NCBI RefSeq assembly: GCF_005877885.1
Contig: NZ_VCHY01000018.1
Location: forward strand, 1-64,000
From: Labilibacter sediminis
Lineage (GTDB): Bacteria > Bacteroidota > Bacteroidia > Bacteroidales > Marinilabiliaceae
DNA length: 64,000 nt
Direction of reading: 5' to 3'
The notes under the pieces were generated by a model. It was not told where the DNA came from. It ran no database searches and saw only the letters and a list, made by a program, of their open reading frames with translations. Each line of letters opens with the position of its first letter. Within the stretch, counting starts at the first letter, position 1. The position numbers and the translations under genes were made by a program. Of this stretch, positions 51,523 to 60,204 are shown one piece after another.

Positions 51523-51975
51523 CTAATCCCACAAATAATCCTCATTGAAATCAACATTATACTTGTTTAGGAATCCTCGATATTCTTCTACAAAACCTTT
51601 CTTCTCATGATGTTTGTGTTGATTAAGAATATAATTTTTCACCTTTTCAATATCAGCAGGATTAACCGAAAAAGCGCCATATCCATCTTGCCAGTAAAAA
51701 TTGCACAAATGATTACCTTGTTCTTTCATCCATATCGAGGATCGTCCCTTTATCTTTTTTACCAGCTCAACCAAAGAGATATTCTTTGACAACAAACACA
51801 GTATGTGAATATGGTCTGTATACCCTCCAACAACTAAAACCGGACAATCCATATCATTACACAACTCTCCCAAATAGGCATGAAGTGCTTGTTCATATGG
51901 TGGGTAAATCATTGGTTCACGATGCTTTGTACCAAAGGTGATATGTATGTAGTTTTTTACGAGTGATTGTCCCAT
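51523..51975 (-). CDS. IS200-like Y1 transposase, probable RAYT
   Basis: A 150-residue Y1 (HUH) transposase. The metal-binding HUH motif is DHIHIL (H55, H57) and the catalytic tyrosine is Y115 in KNYILNQHKHHEKKGF. The length and the C-terminal EYRGFLNKYNVDFNEDYLW are usual for the Bacteroidota IS200-like group. There is no tnpB. Copies of the REPIN-like palindrome flank it closely on both sides, so it fits a REP-associated tyrosine transposase that nicks and moves REP sequences as single strands. All catalytic residues are present. Confidence 0.9.
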   Translation of the reverse strand: MGQSLVKNYIHITFGTKHREPMIYPPYEQALHAYLGELCNDMDCPVLVVGGYTDHIHILCLLSKNISLVELVKKIKGRSSIWMKEQGNHLCNFYWQDGYGAFSVNPADIEKVKNYILNQHKHHEKKGFVEEYRGFLNKYNVDFNEDYLWD

Positions 51976-52031
51976 ATTTAGTTTTAGGTTTCGGTTATAT
52001 TGGTTTAAAAGATATTATTTGTTTTTATTTT

Positions 52032-52220
52032 TCGACGGAATGAATTCCGCCGCTTTGTTAAACCGTCCCGTCAGGACGATAGCAAAACTACCCACTGTCC
52101 TGAAAGGACATATCATCCTATCGATGAGATTGATCCCATCGATATTAACAATTACATTCTTCTTTTCTCACGACGGAATAAATTCCATCGCTTTGTATAG
52201 TCGTCCTTTCAGGACGATAT
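52032..52220. repeat. REPIN-like elements right of the transposase
   Basis: CGACGGAATGAATTCCGCCG and CGTCCCGTCAGGACGAT, then TGTCCTGAAAGGACATATCA with TCGATGAGATTGATCCCATC, then a second CGACGGAATAAATTCCATCG plus GTCGTCCTTTCAGGACGAT arm. Together with 51276-51520 they bracket the transposase gene almost symmetrically. Confidence 0.8.
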
Positions 52221-52246
52221 CAAAACTATCCAGTTATACCTGATTA

Positions 52247-52435
52247 TGCTTAATTTAATCCGCAAGACCATTTCTTTTTGTCTACTATCATTAAACCAAC
52301 ATCCTTACCAACCCACCGGCTGGCAGGTAATCCGGCTTTTATTAAAAGGTGCTACAAAACATTTATTGAATTACTCCTATATAATTACAGCTCACTGATT
52401 CCTCGGGTTGCAGATGTGCGTCTACAGGGCAGGTT
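52247..52435. repeat. Accessory-region repeat, diverged copy 1
   Basis: Shares TAATCC..AGACCATTTCTTTTTG, TATCATTAAACCAAC, GTGCTACAAAACATTTATTG and TCTACAGGG with the two better copies at 53982 and 55908, but is shorter and has many changes. Confidence 0.6.
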
Positions 52436-52471
52436 TGATAATAAAATTCAGACACATCCTTTATTCCACAA

Positions 52472-53191
52472 CTATTTATTCAGTGTCGATTGTGTCGCAA
52501 AATTAATTGGAACGGTATAACTAACATTTACAGGTTTTCCTCTTTGATATCCTGGACGCCATTTAGGCATCGCATTAACAACCCTTAGAGCTTCATTGTT
52601 AATTATTTCATGTACACCTCTTATAATTTTAGCATCTTTTACTTCTCCATTATAATCAATTATAAAACTCACATATACACGCCCGAAAATATTTTGCTTT
52701 AGAGCTTCCTCTGGGTACTTTACTGTTTGAGCAATAAACTGACGCATTGCTTCATTACCTCCCGGAAACTCAGGCATATTTTCAACGACAAAGAAAACAG
52801 GATGTTCATCATAGTGGACAACAGAACCTATTTGCTTTCCTTTTAAAAAGTTTCTTACTTCTTTCTCATTCCCATTACTATAGTAAAGTATCGATTGTCC
52901 ATGCTTTAAAAATTTATTTTCTTTCTCCAACTTCTTATAATTATCTATAGTAACTGGACTTTTTGACTTTGATAAATATTCAATTCTACTAAATATTTCA
53001 CCTTGCACGTAATAATCAATTAAAACATACTTCTTTTTCTCATTTTTAATTTTGTTGAGCACCTTATAATATATGGCCGGGTTAATATTAACCTCTTCAA
53101 ATGATGACTCTAAATAAAGCGTATCTGTTTTTTGTGCAGTCAATGATTGAATACTTACTATTGCAATTATAAGCACTATAATTCTTTTCAT
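52472..53191 (-). CDS. Exported TonB C-terminal domain protein
   Basis: A 239-residue protein with a signal peptide (about 1-19) and a TonB C-terminal domain (about 150-232; MRQFIAQTVKYPEEALKQNIFGRVYVSFIIDYNGEVKDAKIIRG). The domain is preceded by FPGGNEAM, usual in Bacteroidota TonB-like proteins. It lacks the N-terminal membrane anchor of a true energy transducer, so it is probably a periplasmic or lipid-free relative. It is flanked by repeats in an accessory region. Function beyond the domain is unknown. Confidence 0.78.
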   Translation of the reverse strand: MKRIIVLIIAIVSIQSLTAQKTDTLYLESSFEEVNINPAIYYKVLNKIKNEKKKYVLIDYYVQGEIFSRIEYLSKSKSPVTIDNYKKLEKENKFLKHGQSILYYSNGNEKEVRNFLKGKQIGSVVHYDEHPVFFVVENMPEFPGGNEAMRQFIAQTVKYPEEALKQNIFGRVYVSFIIDYNGEVKDAKIIRGVHEIINNEALRVVNAMPKWRPGYQRGKPVNVSYTVPINFATQSTLNK

Positions 53192-53319
53192 ATATGAATT
53201 TGTTTTATGTTGTTCTTATTCTAATTTTTAATCACCTAACCTTAGCTTCTACTCTAACCTTTTCTTGTGGTATTAATACTTAGCGAACCTCATGATACAA
53301 TCTTGCGGCAGCGTGGTGA

Positions 53320-53943
53320 TTAATACCCTATCATAAACTTTACACCAAGGATTAGTCCCCCCGGAGCCATCAAGTTGATAAAATTCTTTGACTCCTGGGT
53401 TAATTCATCGTCTGTTTTATTAGTATAAAAATCATCCTTTAACCTTATGGCATATCCTCCACTAAAAACAAACTTCGATTTTCGCCCCACCTTTAAGTTA
53501 TATGAATAAATTAAATTTAATGTTCCTACCGAATATAAATCTAGCAAGACATCCTTTTCTTCTACATTACCACTTGAATCTACCACGTCTAACCTGGGAT
53601 CAAAATCAGATAACCCTGTAGCATATGAATATCCGATGCAATAGGCCGATTTATACCCTCCGTTATATGGATAATATTTTATACCTCCGGTTAATTTATA
53701 ACCCCAGGTACCTATTCCTCCCATTCCATAAAACCATAAATTCTCCTGAACTGGCAATTCCACTCCAAGTCCTAACAAACCAATTTCATTCACAGTTAAA
53801 CCCAATCCAACAAACCCCTTGTTTTTTTCTTTTGCTTGCTGACGTTCTAAAATCCCCTGTGCAAACCCATTGCCGGTAACGCATAGGAATAAAATAATTA
53901 ATACTGAATAACGGATGCATTGAGCATATTCTTTAATTTTCAT
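53320..53943 (-). CDS. Outer-membrane beta-barrel-like protein
   Basis: A 207-residue exported protein (signal about 1-28, ending GFAQ) with short glycine-rich amphipathic strands (FVGLGLTVNEIGLLGLGVELP, YGMGGIGTWGYKLTGGIKYYPYNGGY) pointing to an outer-membrane barrel. No defined family. It lies between two repeat-filled spacers and is probably transcribed alone. Confidence 0.6.
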   Translation of the reverse strand: MKIKEYAQCIRYSVLIILFLCVTGNGFAQGILERQQAKEKNKGFVGLGLTVNEIGLLGLGVELPVQENLWFYGMGGIGTWGYKLTGGIKYYPYNGGYKSAYCIGYSYATGLSDFDPRLDVVDSSGNVEEKDVLLDLYSVGTLNLIYSYNLKVGRKSKFVFSGGYAIRLKDDFYTNKTDDELTQESKNFINLMAPGGLILGVKFMIGY

Positions 53944-53981
53944 ACTTTAATTAAGTTCTTTATTTGTTTTTATTTAATTAC

Positions 53982-54234
53982 ACCAGCTCTCACGGATTTA
54001 GCGAAGCATAATCCGTGAGACCATTTCTTTTTGACTGTTATCATTAAACTAACTTATCTTCTGAAGATAAGAAACGAGGATTTGTAATCCGGGCTTTTAA
54101 AAACGTCTTTAACCCGGGTTGCAAACCCTCATATCAATAAAAAGTGCTACAAAATGTTTATTGTAACACTTCTATATACTTACTGCTCGCTTATTGCACG
54201 GATTGCAAATCCGAGCCTACGGGTACCAATCCTT
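53982..54234. repeat. Accessory-region repeat, copy 2
   Basis: A ~250 bp non-coding repeat that is a string of hairpins: CACGGATTTAGCGAAGCATAATCCGTG, CTTATCTTCTGAAGATAAG, CCGGGC..AACCCGGG, and CGGATTGCAAATCCG. It matches the copy at 55908 almost throughout. Confidence 0.8.
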
Positions 54235-54291
54235 TCGTGTCGTTTTATAATTGGATAGCCACAAGATACAATCCTGCGGCAGCGGGACAGT

Positions 54292-54681
54292 TTATTCTAT
54301 TTTTACAATAGTACTTTTATATTTAAACTCCATATCATCTGCAAACTTTGCCTCTTGCAGATATGAATTCTCCCTGACATCGGTTATTCTTACAATTAAA
54401 TCGGGTGTTGATCTATCCCCTAATTTAGATTTCCTCCATGCTTCATTGCCTTCAATAAAAATTAAGCGATATGAACATTCATCCATCCATTCTATTTTCA
54501 GCTTGACGAAAATATTACCATGCTGTTCAATTTGAATTGAATCATTTCTTTCAATTTTAGACTTTACACTTCCATTTTCAACATTATGAAATTTGCCAGT
54601 TTTAAATTTCTCACATCCTGATTGAGAAAAGGCAATGCCTGTTATCCATAGGGATATTATTAATAAAACCATTTTTTCCAT
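54292..54681 (-). CDS. Small exported hypothetical protein
   Basis: A 129-residue exported protein (signal about 1-19, ending FSQ). The mature part starts SGCEKFKTGKFHN and is predicted as mostly beta strand. Close relatives in Bacteroidota are often mislabelled as DNA topoisomerase IV, which the sequence does not support. Function unknown. It sits alone between a repeat and a REP element. Confidence 0.6.
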   Translation of the reverse strand: MEKMVLLIISLWITGIAFSQSGCEKFKTGKFHNVENGSVKSKIERNDSIQIEQHGNIFVKLKIEWMDECSYRLIFIEGNEAWRKSKLGDRSTPDLIVRITDVRENSYLQEAKFADDMEFKYKSTIVKIE

Positions 54682-54715
54682 ACAATTCTTTTTTTATCCT
54701 AACTAACTCATCCTG

Positions 54716-54803
54716 ACAGTCAACCTCGCTTCAGGACGATCTACCACCTACCCACTGTCCTGAAAGGACATATCAACTAATCGATGGGATTAATCCCGTC
54801 GAT
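54716..54803. repeat. REPIN-like element, partial
   Basis: Decayed first arm (CTTCAGGACGAT) and an intact second arm: TGTCCTGAAAGGACATATCA followed by ATCGATGGGATTAATCCCGT. Confidence 0.7.
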
Positions 54804-54818
54804 ATTAAGGATAGTATT

Positions 54819-55445
54819 TTAAAATGAATATTTTAATCCTAATTCAATCGAATGCATATAACCATCCTTCAAAGATAAATTTTCAATCATTCCGCCATAT
54901 TCATCAAAGTCTAAACCATTATACAAAGCCTTTATTCCCTGAGAATATCTAATTTCAACTCCAATATTTTCCGAAATACTATACTCCGCTCCACCAATTA
55001 CATTTAATGTTAGGTCTTCAAAATTATCTTTCCACTCACTTTCAGGTCTTCTTTTTGAACTTATTTTATATCCAATACTTGGTCCTAGCATGAATTTAAT
55101 TTTATCACTAACTGCATATTTTAAAAGCACTGGTAATTCAATTATATTAAAAGTAACACTAACATTCTTGTTACCCGAATCCTCAGGTATATTCCACCCT
55201 TTAGCTATAAATAGAACCTCTCCATTTATCGATAAATCATTCTTAAGTGGAATACCTATATATCCACCTACATAATACCCTGGTCTGTAATTAAGATCAC
55301 CATCTGAAGAACTAAAGTTAGCCTTGGAAAGATTCATACCTCCCTTAACCCCAACTTCAATATTTTTCTTTTCTTGTCCTTTTAAAACCACATGATAACT
55401 TGCAATACACATTACAATAATTAAAACTCTAATTTCCTTTCTCAT
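54819..55445 (-). CDS. PorT-like outer-membrane beta-barrel protein
   Basis: A 208-residue protein when started at ATG 55445, which gives a proper signal peptide (MRKEIRVLIIVMCIASYHVVL); the frame continues upstream to 55508. The mature part begins IEVGVKGGMNLSKANF, typical of the outer-membrane beta-barrel (PorT-like) family, and ends in the aromatic strand LGLKYSF. It probably spans the outer membrane with eight to ten strands. No specific role can be given. Confidence 0.75.
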   Translation of the reverse strand: MRKEIRVLIIVMCIASYHVVLKGQEKKNIEVGVKGGMNLSKANFSSSDGDLNYRPGYYVGGYIGIPLKNDLSINGEVLFIAKGWNIPEDSGNKNVSVTFNIIELPVLLKYAVSDKIKFMLGPSIGYKISSKRRPESEWKDNFEDLTLNVIGGAEYSISENIGVEIRYSQGIKALYNGLDFDEYGGMIENLSLKDGYMHSIELGLKYSF

Positions 55446-55488
55446 AAATACATTTCGTTGATAAAACAGCCCCTTAGCAAGATGTTGG

Positions 55489-55881
55489 TTAATTTGATAA
55501 TTTCGCATTAAATAATTTATTCTTTTTAAGAACCTTATCTTGTTGAAATCCTTTAATTATGAAAGAAATACCGGTTACTATCATTAATATTCCTATTATC
55601 ATTGAAAGCAGAAACACTACCAGACCTAGAATAAGCACTACTAGACCATACAATTTATTTCGACTAGGTTTTGCTGAACCATCTTGTGTACGAGCGTTAC
55701 CAGCTGCACGCAGGCTTAACTCAAGTCTTCTATCTGCTTCTTGCTCATCTTTAATAAAACTTTGACATTTATCTTCAAAATCTGGTTTTTCGTTTGTTAT
55801 ACTGCATGCCAGTCCTGTTTTAAGATTAACCTCTCGTTTTTCACATATAGAACAGAATTCCAATCTCTCTTTTAAAGTCAT
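55489..55881 (-). CDS. Small membrane protein with N-terminal cysteine motif
   Basis: A 130-residue protein. The first 40 residues hold cysteines in FCSICEKREVNLKTGLACSITNEKPDFEDKC, arranged like a small zinc-binding fold. Two closely spaced membrane helices (about 75-113) follow, and the tail is lysine-rich. I have no family name. It is upstream of the barrel gene on the same strand. Confidence 0.55.
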   Translation of the reverse strand: MTLKERLEFCSICEKREVNLKTGLACSITNEKPDFEDKCQSFIKDEQEADRRLELSLRAAGNARTQDGSAKPSRNKLYGLVVLILGLVVFLLSMIIGILMIVTGISFIIKGFQQDKVLKKNKLFNAKLSN

Positions 55882-55907
55882 ATTTTTCTAGGTTTAATTA
55901 TCAATAT

Positions 55908-56152
55908 ACCAGCTCGCACGGATTTAGCGAAGCATAATCCGTGAGACCATTTCTTTTTGACTGTTATCATTAAACTAACTTATCTTCTGAAGATAAGAAA
56001 CGAAGATTTGTAATCCGGGCTTTTAAAAACGTCTTTAACCCGGGTTGCAAACCCTCATATCAATAAAATGTGCTACAAAATGTTTATTGTAACACTTCTA
56101 TATACTTACAGCTCGCTTATTGCACGGATTACAAATCCGAGCCTACGGGTGG
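55908..56152. repeat. Accessory-region repeat, copy 3
   Basis: Nearly identical to the repeat at 53982, with the same series of hairpins; differences are mostly single bases. It separates the barrel-gene pair from the defence island. Confidence 0.8.
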
Positions 56153-56176
56153 GCAGTGGGATCTCGCTATGTCTTT

Positions 56177-56851
56177 TTACATTAATTTTTTAATTTCATC
56201 TATCGTCAAATCTAACCTTAATGGAATCTTTTCTTCCATAATCTGTGTATAGCTAAGATTAATCACATTAACAACATCAACTGCAATGCAAAAGTCCGAA
56301 TTTATCTTATAGTTTTTGGAATAAGTTTGATTCATATATCTATAAAGGATGTCTGTAAACATTGCTAATTCATATTTATTGTAGCCTTCCAATTTTGCAA
56401 TAAACCAAATTGCCCCTATTTCTTCATCGTCATTCTTGAAGGTAAATACGTGGTGAGGTAATGCTTGAACTTGCAAACCACTAATATCTAGAAGAAAATC
56501 TGATTTATGCTTTTTTATGATATCAAAACCTTCTGCAGGCATCCACTTTCTAAAGTCAATGTCTTCAAATTTATAGAGAATCGAAATATTTCTTTCATAC
56601 ATATCTTTCGTCCTCTTATAATCAGTTTCTTCGAACTTCTCCTCGAGCTGGTGAATTTTGTCAAGAATAATACTATTATCATTATACTTAAAGCTATTGC
56701 TTATGGCGCTTAAGCAACTTACCCAATAATCTCCACCTCCATCTGAATCTTGTTTCTGTTTATCAATTTGTAAGTTTAACGCAAAGGTCTTTTTGCTCTT
56801 ATCTGATTTACCGCTAAACTCAATGAGTTGTTTGATAGATAGTTTTCTCAT
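56177..56851 (-). CDS. Hypothetical protein downstream of hamB
   Basis: A 224-residue cytoplasmic protein that I do not recognise. It has a helical, charged middle and a beta-containing part with LLDISGLQVQALPHHVFTFKNDDEEIGAIWFIAKLEGYNKYELAMF. No known catalytic motif is clear. It lies about 200 bases downstream of the helicase gene on the same strand, so it may be a further defence-island gene or an unrelated passenger. Confidence 0.55.
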   Translation of the reverse strand: MRKLSIKQLIEFSGKSDKSKKTFALNLQIDKQKQDSDGGGDYWVSCLSAISNSFKYNDNSIILDKIHQLEEKFEETDYKRTKDMYERNISILYKFEDIDFRKWMPAEGFDIIKKHKSDFLLDISGLQVQALPHHVFTFKNDDEEIGAIWFIAKLEGYNKYELAMFTDILYRYMNQTYSKNYKINSDFCIAVDVVNVINLSYTQIMEEKIPLRLDLTIDEIKKLM

Positions 56852-57055
56852 AATTTAAGTCTTTGTATAAGTATATAAATTAGAATATAATTATTTATCA
56901 AATTACAGCTAACCATATAATTACGATTATTAGCCGATTGCGTGACACTTTCCTGTCAAATTACAAAAAAGTTGAAGCGAGCTACACCGTTGAAATTATT
57001 ACTATTATGGCTATTATCCTTATACATCGTAAGGGGCTGGTGTTTGTTGGTTGCA

Positions 57056-59359
57056 TTAGTTTAGAAATCTTGAAATGGATAATTTTTGTTCTTCTGGAAT
57101 ATCATTTATGGAATCTTTGAATACAATTTGTTCTGAATTAATATCATCAATATGGTTCTCCAACACCTCAATATCCTCAAATGACATTCCGTATCTCAGC
57201 ATCCATATATGTCTAGCATTATCAGTACCATAACGAATATATTTGGCTAAGCGCAATGCATTTGGATCAGAAGTTCTTTCATTATATTTAAAGAATGCAG
57301 CATACAGAATATCACTTAACTTGAATCCAATTAATTTATCAATGTAATCATAAGTGTCAAACATAATTAAATCATAATCAACATCCTTTGCGTTGATACC
57401 AGCAAGGCTGCTGTATACATTAATCTGTTTATCAGGTAAATCTTTGTACTCTGTAAAAAAAGCAGCTTCTATATGTTCCGTATTTTGACCGAGCTGCTCT
57501 AATTGCTCTCGTTCATGGGTCTTACTTGCATAAGCATAACGGTACCAACAGATGTTTTTGAATGTTCTACCATGAACTTGCCACAGAATAATTTTAATCG
57601 CAGTATTAAATACATTTACCTCACCACGATGCAGAATTCTACCAAGATAAATCGAATACAAATTTTGAAAGTGAGAATATAACTTCAATCGGTTTTGAGA
57701 TGCACTAGTTAAAACATTTAATGGGATTAGCGTATTGTTTTGAAATACTGACTCTAAAATATCTTTTATTACCGTATCAATGTCGCTGTCACTTAATTTT
57801 ACTAAATCTTTTTCTGTTAGATTGTATTCATCTGAATACGTATCATTTATTATAGCATCTTTGAATTCATTATAATCGTCATCTTGTTGCTCGTCTTTTT
57901 CCAATAGTGAAGTGTTATCTAATATTTCATCTGCTAGCATTATTTTCCGAAAACGAGCCATTCTATTAGGAGCACTTACAATTACATATCCGTAATCAAA
58001 TTCTGTTTTAAGAGATGAACGTCCTGCACGACCAATTAGATTTTTTACAGCTAATGGCTTACTCCCATCAAGTCTATCAAGAAACACAACATCAAATGGC
58101 ATATTAATACCTTGTTCCAAGGTTGAAGTAGCGAAACATAACCGACATAAACCATCCTTGGTAAATTGCTCGATTAGTAATCTTATCTGAAGAGGCAAAG
58201 AGCCATGATGAATTACTATTCCACGTTTTAGAAATGAAATTAGTTGAGAATAGTGGCTTCTAGTTGAACTTGTTTCACCACCTGTATATTGCTTTATTTG
58301 TTCAATATAATATTCAGCCTTTTCATTTTCAATTTCGTCACATAAGTCTATATATCGACTAAACCTATTTATAAATTTTTTGCTATAAATCTTAGCTTTA
58401 GAAACATAAAACAAAACAGAACCACCGTTTTTAACGGTCTTTTCTATTGGGTCAAATGGACAAAGATGCTTTTGCCTCCCCATTACTTCTTTATTAATTC
58501 CAAAATGATAATAGTTCCACATATCATCCGAACATAAAAACATTTGCCCAACACTTTTTTGGTTATATTGTTTAGCTTGTAAGTTATCAGATTTAAAGTG
58601 ATTCTTTTCAATTTGAGATTCAGGATTCTTAACAAAAGGATGGGCAAAAACGAATTTGGAATCTGGATAAGCTTTATAGCACCGACGAACTATACTGTCA
58701 AAGTAAAGTCCTCTTTTGGAATTTTCATCACTAAGTTGAGCTTCATCGAATAGGAATAAATCAACGTTAAAATCATTTTTTAACTTAAATAATTCTCTAC
58801 ATCTTTCTGGAGTGACTATAAAGACATTCCTTTTTGCAAAACGAGTGTTTATTTTATCAATAAAAGTTAAAACGTTTACTGACTTATCAGTAATGCTTTC
58901 ATTTAGTTTTAAATAGTACTCATTTATTAAAGCGCGAGATGGAACTACTACGACAACGTCATTTTTTGTCTCCAGAATCTTGTTCATGAACACAAATGAT
59001 TTGCCTGTACTTGTTGGAGCTGAGAAACTAAAACAATTATTATTATCTATACCATTAACTATATTTGCTTGAACTGGAGTATAATGCTTGTCAAACTTTT
59101 CTTCTAGATATTTTTTATATTGACCAAAAACAACTTCTTGTAAAGAATTGCTATTAACATCTTTATAAAAAAGTGCCATATAGGTCAAAATAGAATTCTT
59201 ATACTCTTCAAACTTATCATTATGATAAAGTTTTAGTAAAGAAAGTATTTCCATATCACAGACTGATACAGGACCATTTTTATACAAGCTATCCATCGTA
59301 TAATTGAAAATAGCTCCAATTTCTTCAGTTGCCAATATTTTTCGTACAAGGTCTTTCAT
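57056..59359 (-). CDS. hamB: Hachiman-type SF2 helicase HamB
   Basis: A 767-residue superfamily 2 helicase. TPVQ (Q-like motif, 94-97), SAPTSTGKS (Walker A, 113-121), TPER (183-186), DEAQ (205-208), and in the second RecA domain FATSTLEQGINMPFDVVFLDRL and LIGRAGRSS (motif VI) are all present. About 300 residues follow the motor. In Hachiman defence, HamB is a DNA-sensing helicase that releases the HamA nuclease when phage DNA or damage is met. Its start overlaps the stop of the preceding nuclease gene (ATGA), so the two are coupled. The Hachiman name rests on this pairing. Confidence 0.8.
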   Translation of the reverse strand: MKDLVRKILATEEIGAIFNYTMDSLYKNGPVSVCDMEILSLLKLYHNDKFEEYKNSILTYMALFYKDVNSNSLQEVVFGQYKKYLEEKFDKHYTPVQANIVNGIDNNNCFSFSAPTSTGKSFVFMNKILETKNDVVVVVPSRALINEYYLKLNESITDKSVNVLTFIDKINTRFAKRNVFIVTPERCRELFKLKNDFNVDLFLFDEAQLSDENSKRGLYFDSIVRRCYKAYPDSKFVFAHPFVKNPESQIEKNHFKSDNLQAKQYNQKSVGQMFLCSDDMWNYYHFGINKEVMGRQKHLCPFDPIEKTVKNGGSVLFYVSKAKIYSKKFINRFSRYIDLCDEIENEKAEYYIEQIKQYTGGETSSTRSHYSQLISFLKRGIVIHHGSLPLQIRLLIEQFTKDGLCRLCFATSTLEQGINMPFDVVFLDRLDGSKPLAVKNLIGRAGRSSLKTEFDYGYVIVSAPNRMARFRKIMLADEILDNTSLLEKDEQQDDDYNEFKDAIINDTYSDEYNLTEKDLVKLSDSDIDTVIKDILESVFQNNTLIPLNVLTSASQNRLKLYSHFQNLYSIYLGRILHRGEVNVFNTAIKIILWQVHGRTFKNICWYRYAYASKTHEREQLEQLGQNTEHIEAAFFTEYKDLPDKQINVYSSLAGINAKDVDYDLIMFDTYDYIDKLIGFKLSDILYAAFFKYNERTSDPNALRLAKYIRYGTDNARHIWMLRYGMSFEDIEVLENHIDDINSEQIVFKDSINDIPEEQKLSISRFLN

Positions 59360-60138
59360 ATGTTAACCGCAATACAAATTAACTCATTAAACTTACTCAA
59401 CTCTTGAAAATCTACATTTGCTTTAATACCCTCTAATATTTTCTTTGTAGATGTTGATTTAGCCGCAAAAGCTGCCATAAACCCCTTATTACCAGCGGTA
59501 AAATTTTTCTTAGAATTATCACAGCAAAATTTATCAATTGCAAGTACGTCTGACTTGTCTTTTTTGCCAATAAATTTTACAATTTGTTTTAAAGCTTTCC
59601 CATATGCATTCTGAGAGGCAACATATTTGGCTTCTCCAAATAATAATATGTTATCTTTATTTTTCGAAAAAAAATCAAAACCATGATTTCCAATATCTTT
59701 TTCTTTTATTAACTCACCTAGAGGAATATCTAAATACTCCATTTCAGTGACTATTGTTTTTCTAGCTAATTCAGAAACAAGACATTCTCCAGAATCTTTT
59801 GTGACTTCGTCTTCATTAGCTTTTATTATGTTTTTTGAAATATAATCTATAGTAGCTTCTGCCCTTACTCTAAAACCATCTCGAACGTAGTCTTCATCAA
59901 AAGAACTTATCCACGCAACATTAGCAATTGAATCGAAAACTTCTCTTAATGTGACTTTAATATCCGTCGGGTTAATACGAATAAAGCTAATATGGTCATC
60001 GATTTTAGTCCTATCTATAATATCATATCCATTCATTACTATTCTTGTATTTATTATTTGCAGGATGCCTCTTACACTTGCCCCTAACATTTCACTATGA
60101 ATAGTTGCCGATTGCGGGCTACTTACCAGTCCATGCAC
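59356..60138 (-). CDS. hamA: Hachiman-type nuclease HamA (DUF1837)
   Basis: A 260-residue protein of the DUF1837/HamA kind. A PD-(D/E)xK-like nuclease core can be placed at GFDFFSKNKDNILLFGEAKY: D155, E169 and K171. The protein overlaps the helicase gene by four bases. In the Hachiman system HamA is the effector that degrades DNA after release by HamB. The start is uncertain: ATG 60138 gives 260 residues, while ATG 60036 would give a 226-residue protein. The related AbpA proteins are an alternative name. The call needs a profile search to be firm. Confidence 0.72.
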   Translation of the reverse strand: MHGLVSSPQSATIHSEMLGASVRGILQIINTRIVMNGYDIIDRTKIDDHISFIRINPTDIKVTLREVFDSIANVAWISSFDEDYVRDGFRVRAEATIDYISKNIIKANEDEVTKDSGECLVSELARKTIVTEMEYLDIPLGELIKEKDIGNHGFDFFSKNKDNILLFGEAKYVASQNAYGKALKQIVKFIGKKDKSDVLAIDKFCCDNSKKNFTAGNKGFMAAFAAKSTSTKKILEGIKANVDFQELSKFNELICIAVNI

Positions 60139-60204
60139 ACCAAACCAAAAGCGTATTACAACCTAACAATAACCAACTAAACGGCAATTATTTATGAGCA
60201 TGTA

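Noticed and set aside
51132-51526. Short frames in both directions over repeats near 51.2-51.5 kb
   Set aside because: They translate the long-hairpin and REPIN elements themselves. The same palindromes occur elsewhere with stops, so they are not coding.
54292-54681. DNA topoisomerase IV subunit
   Set aside because: This label is attached to similar small proteins in databases, but the sequence is a 129-residue exported protein without any topoisomerase motif.
56938-57120. Plus-strand frame in the gap after hamB
   Set aside because: It overlaps the 3' end of the helicase gene, begins in AT-rich spacer and shows no domain.
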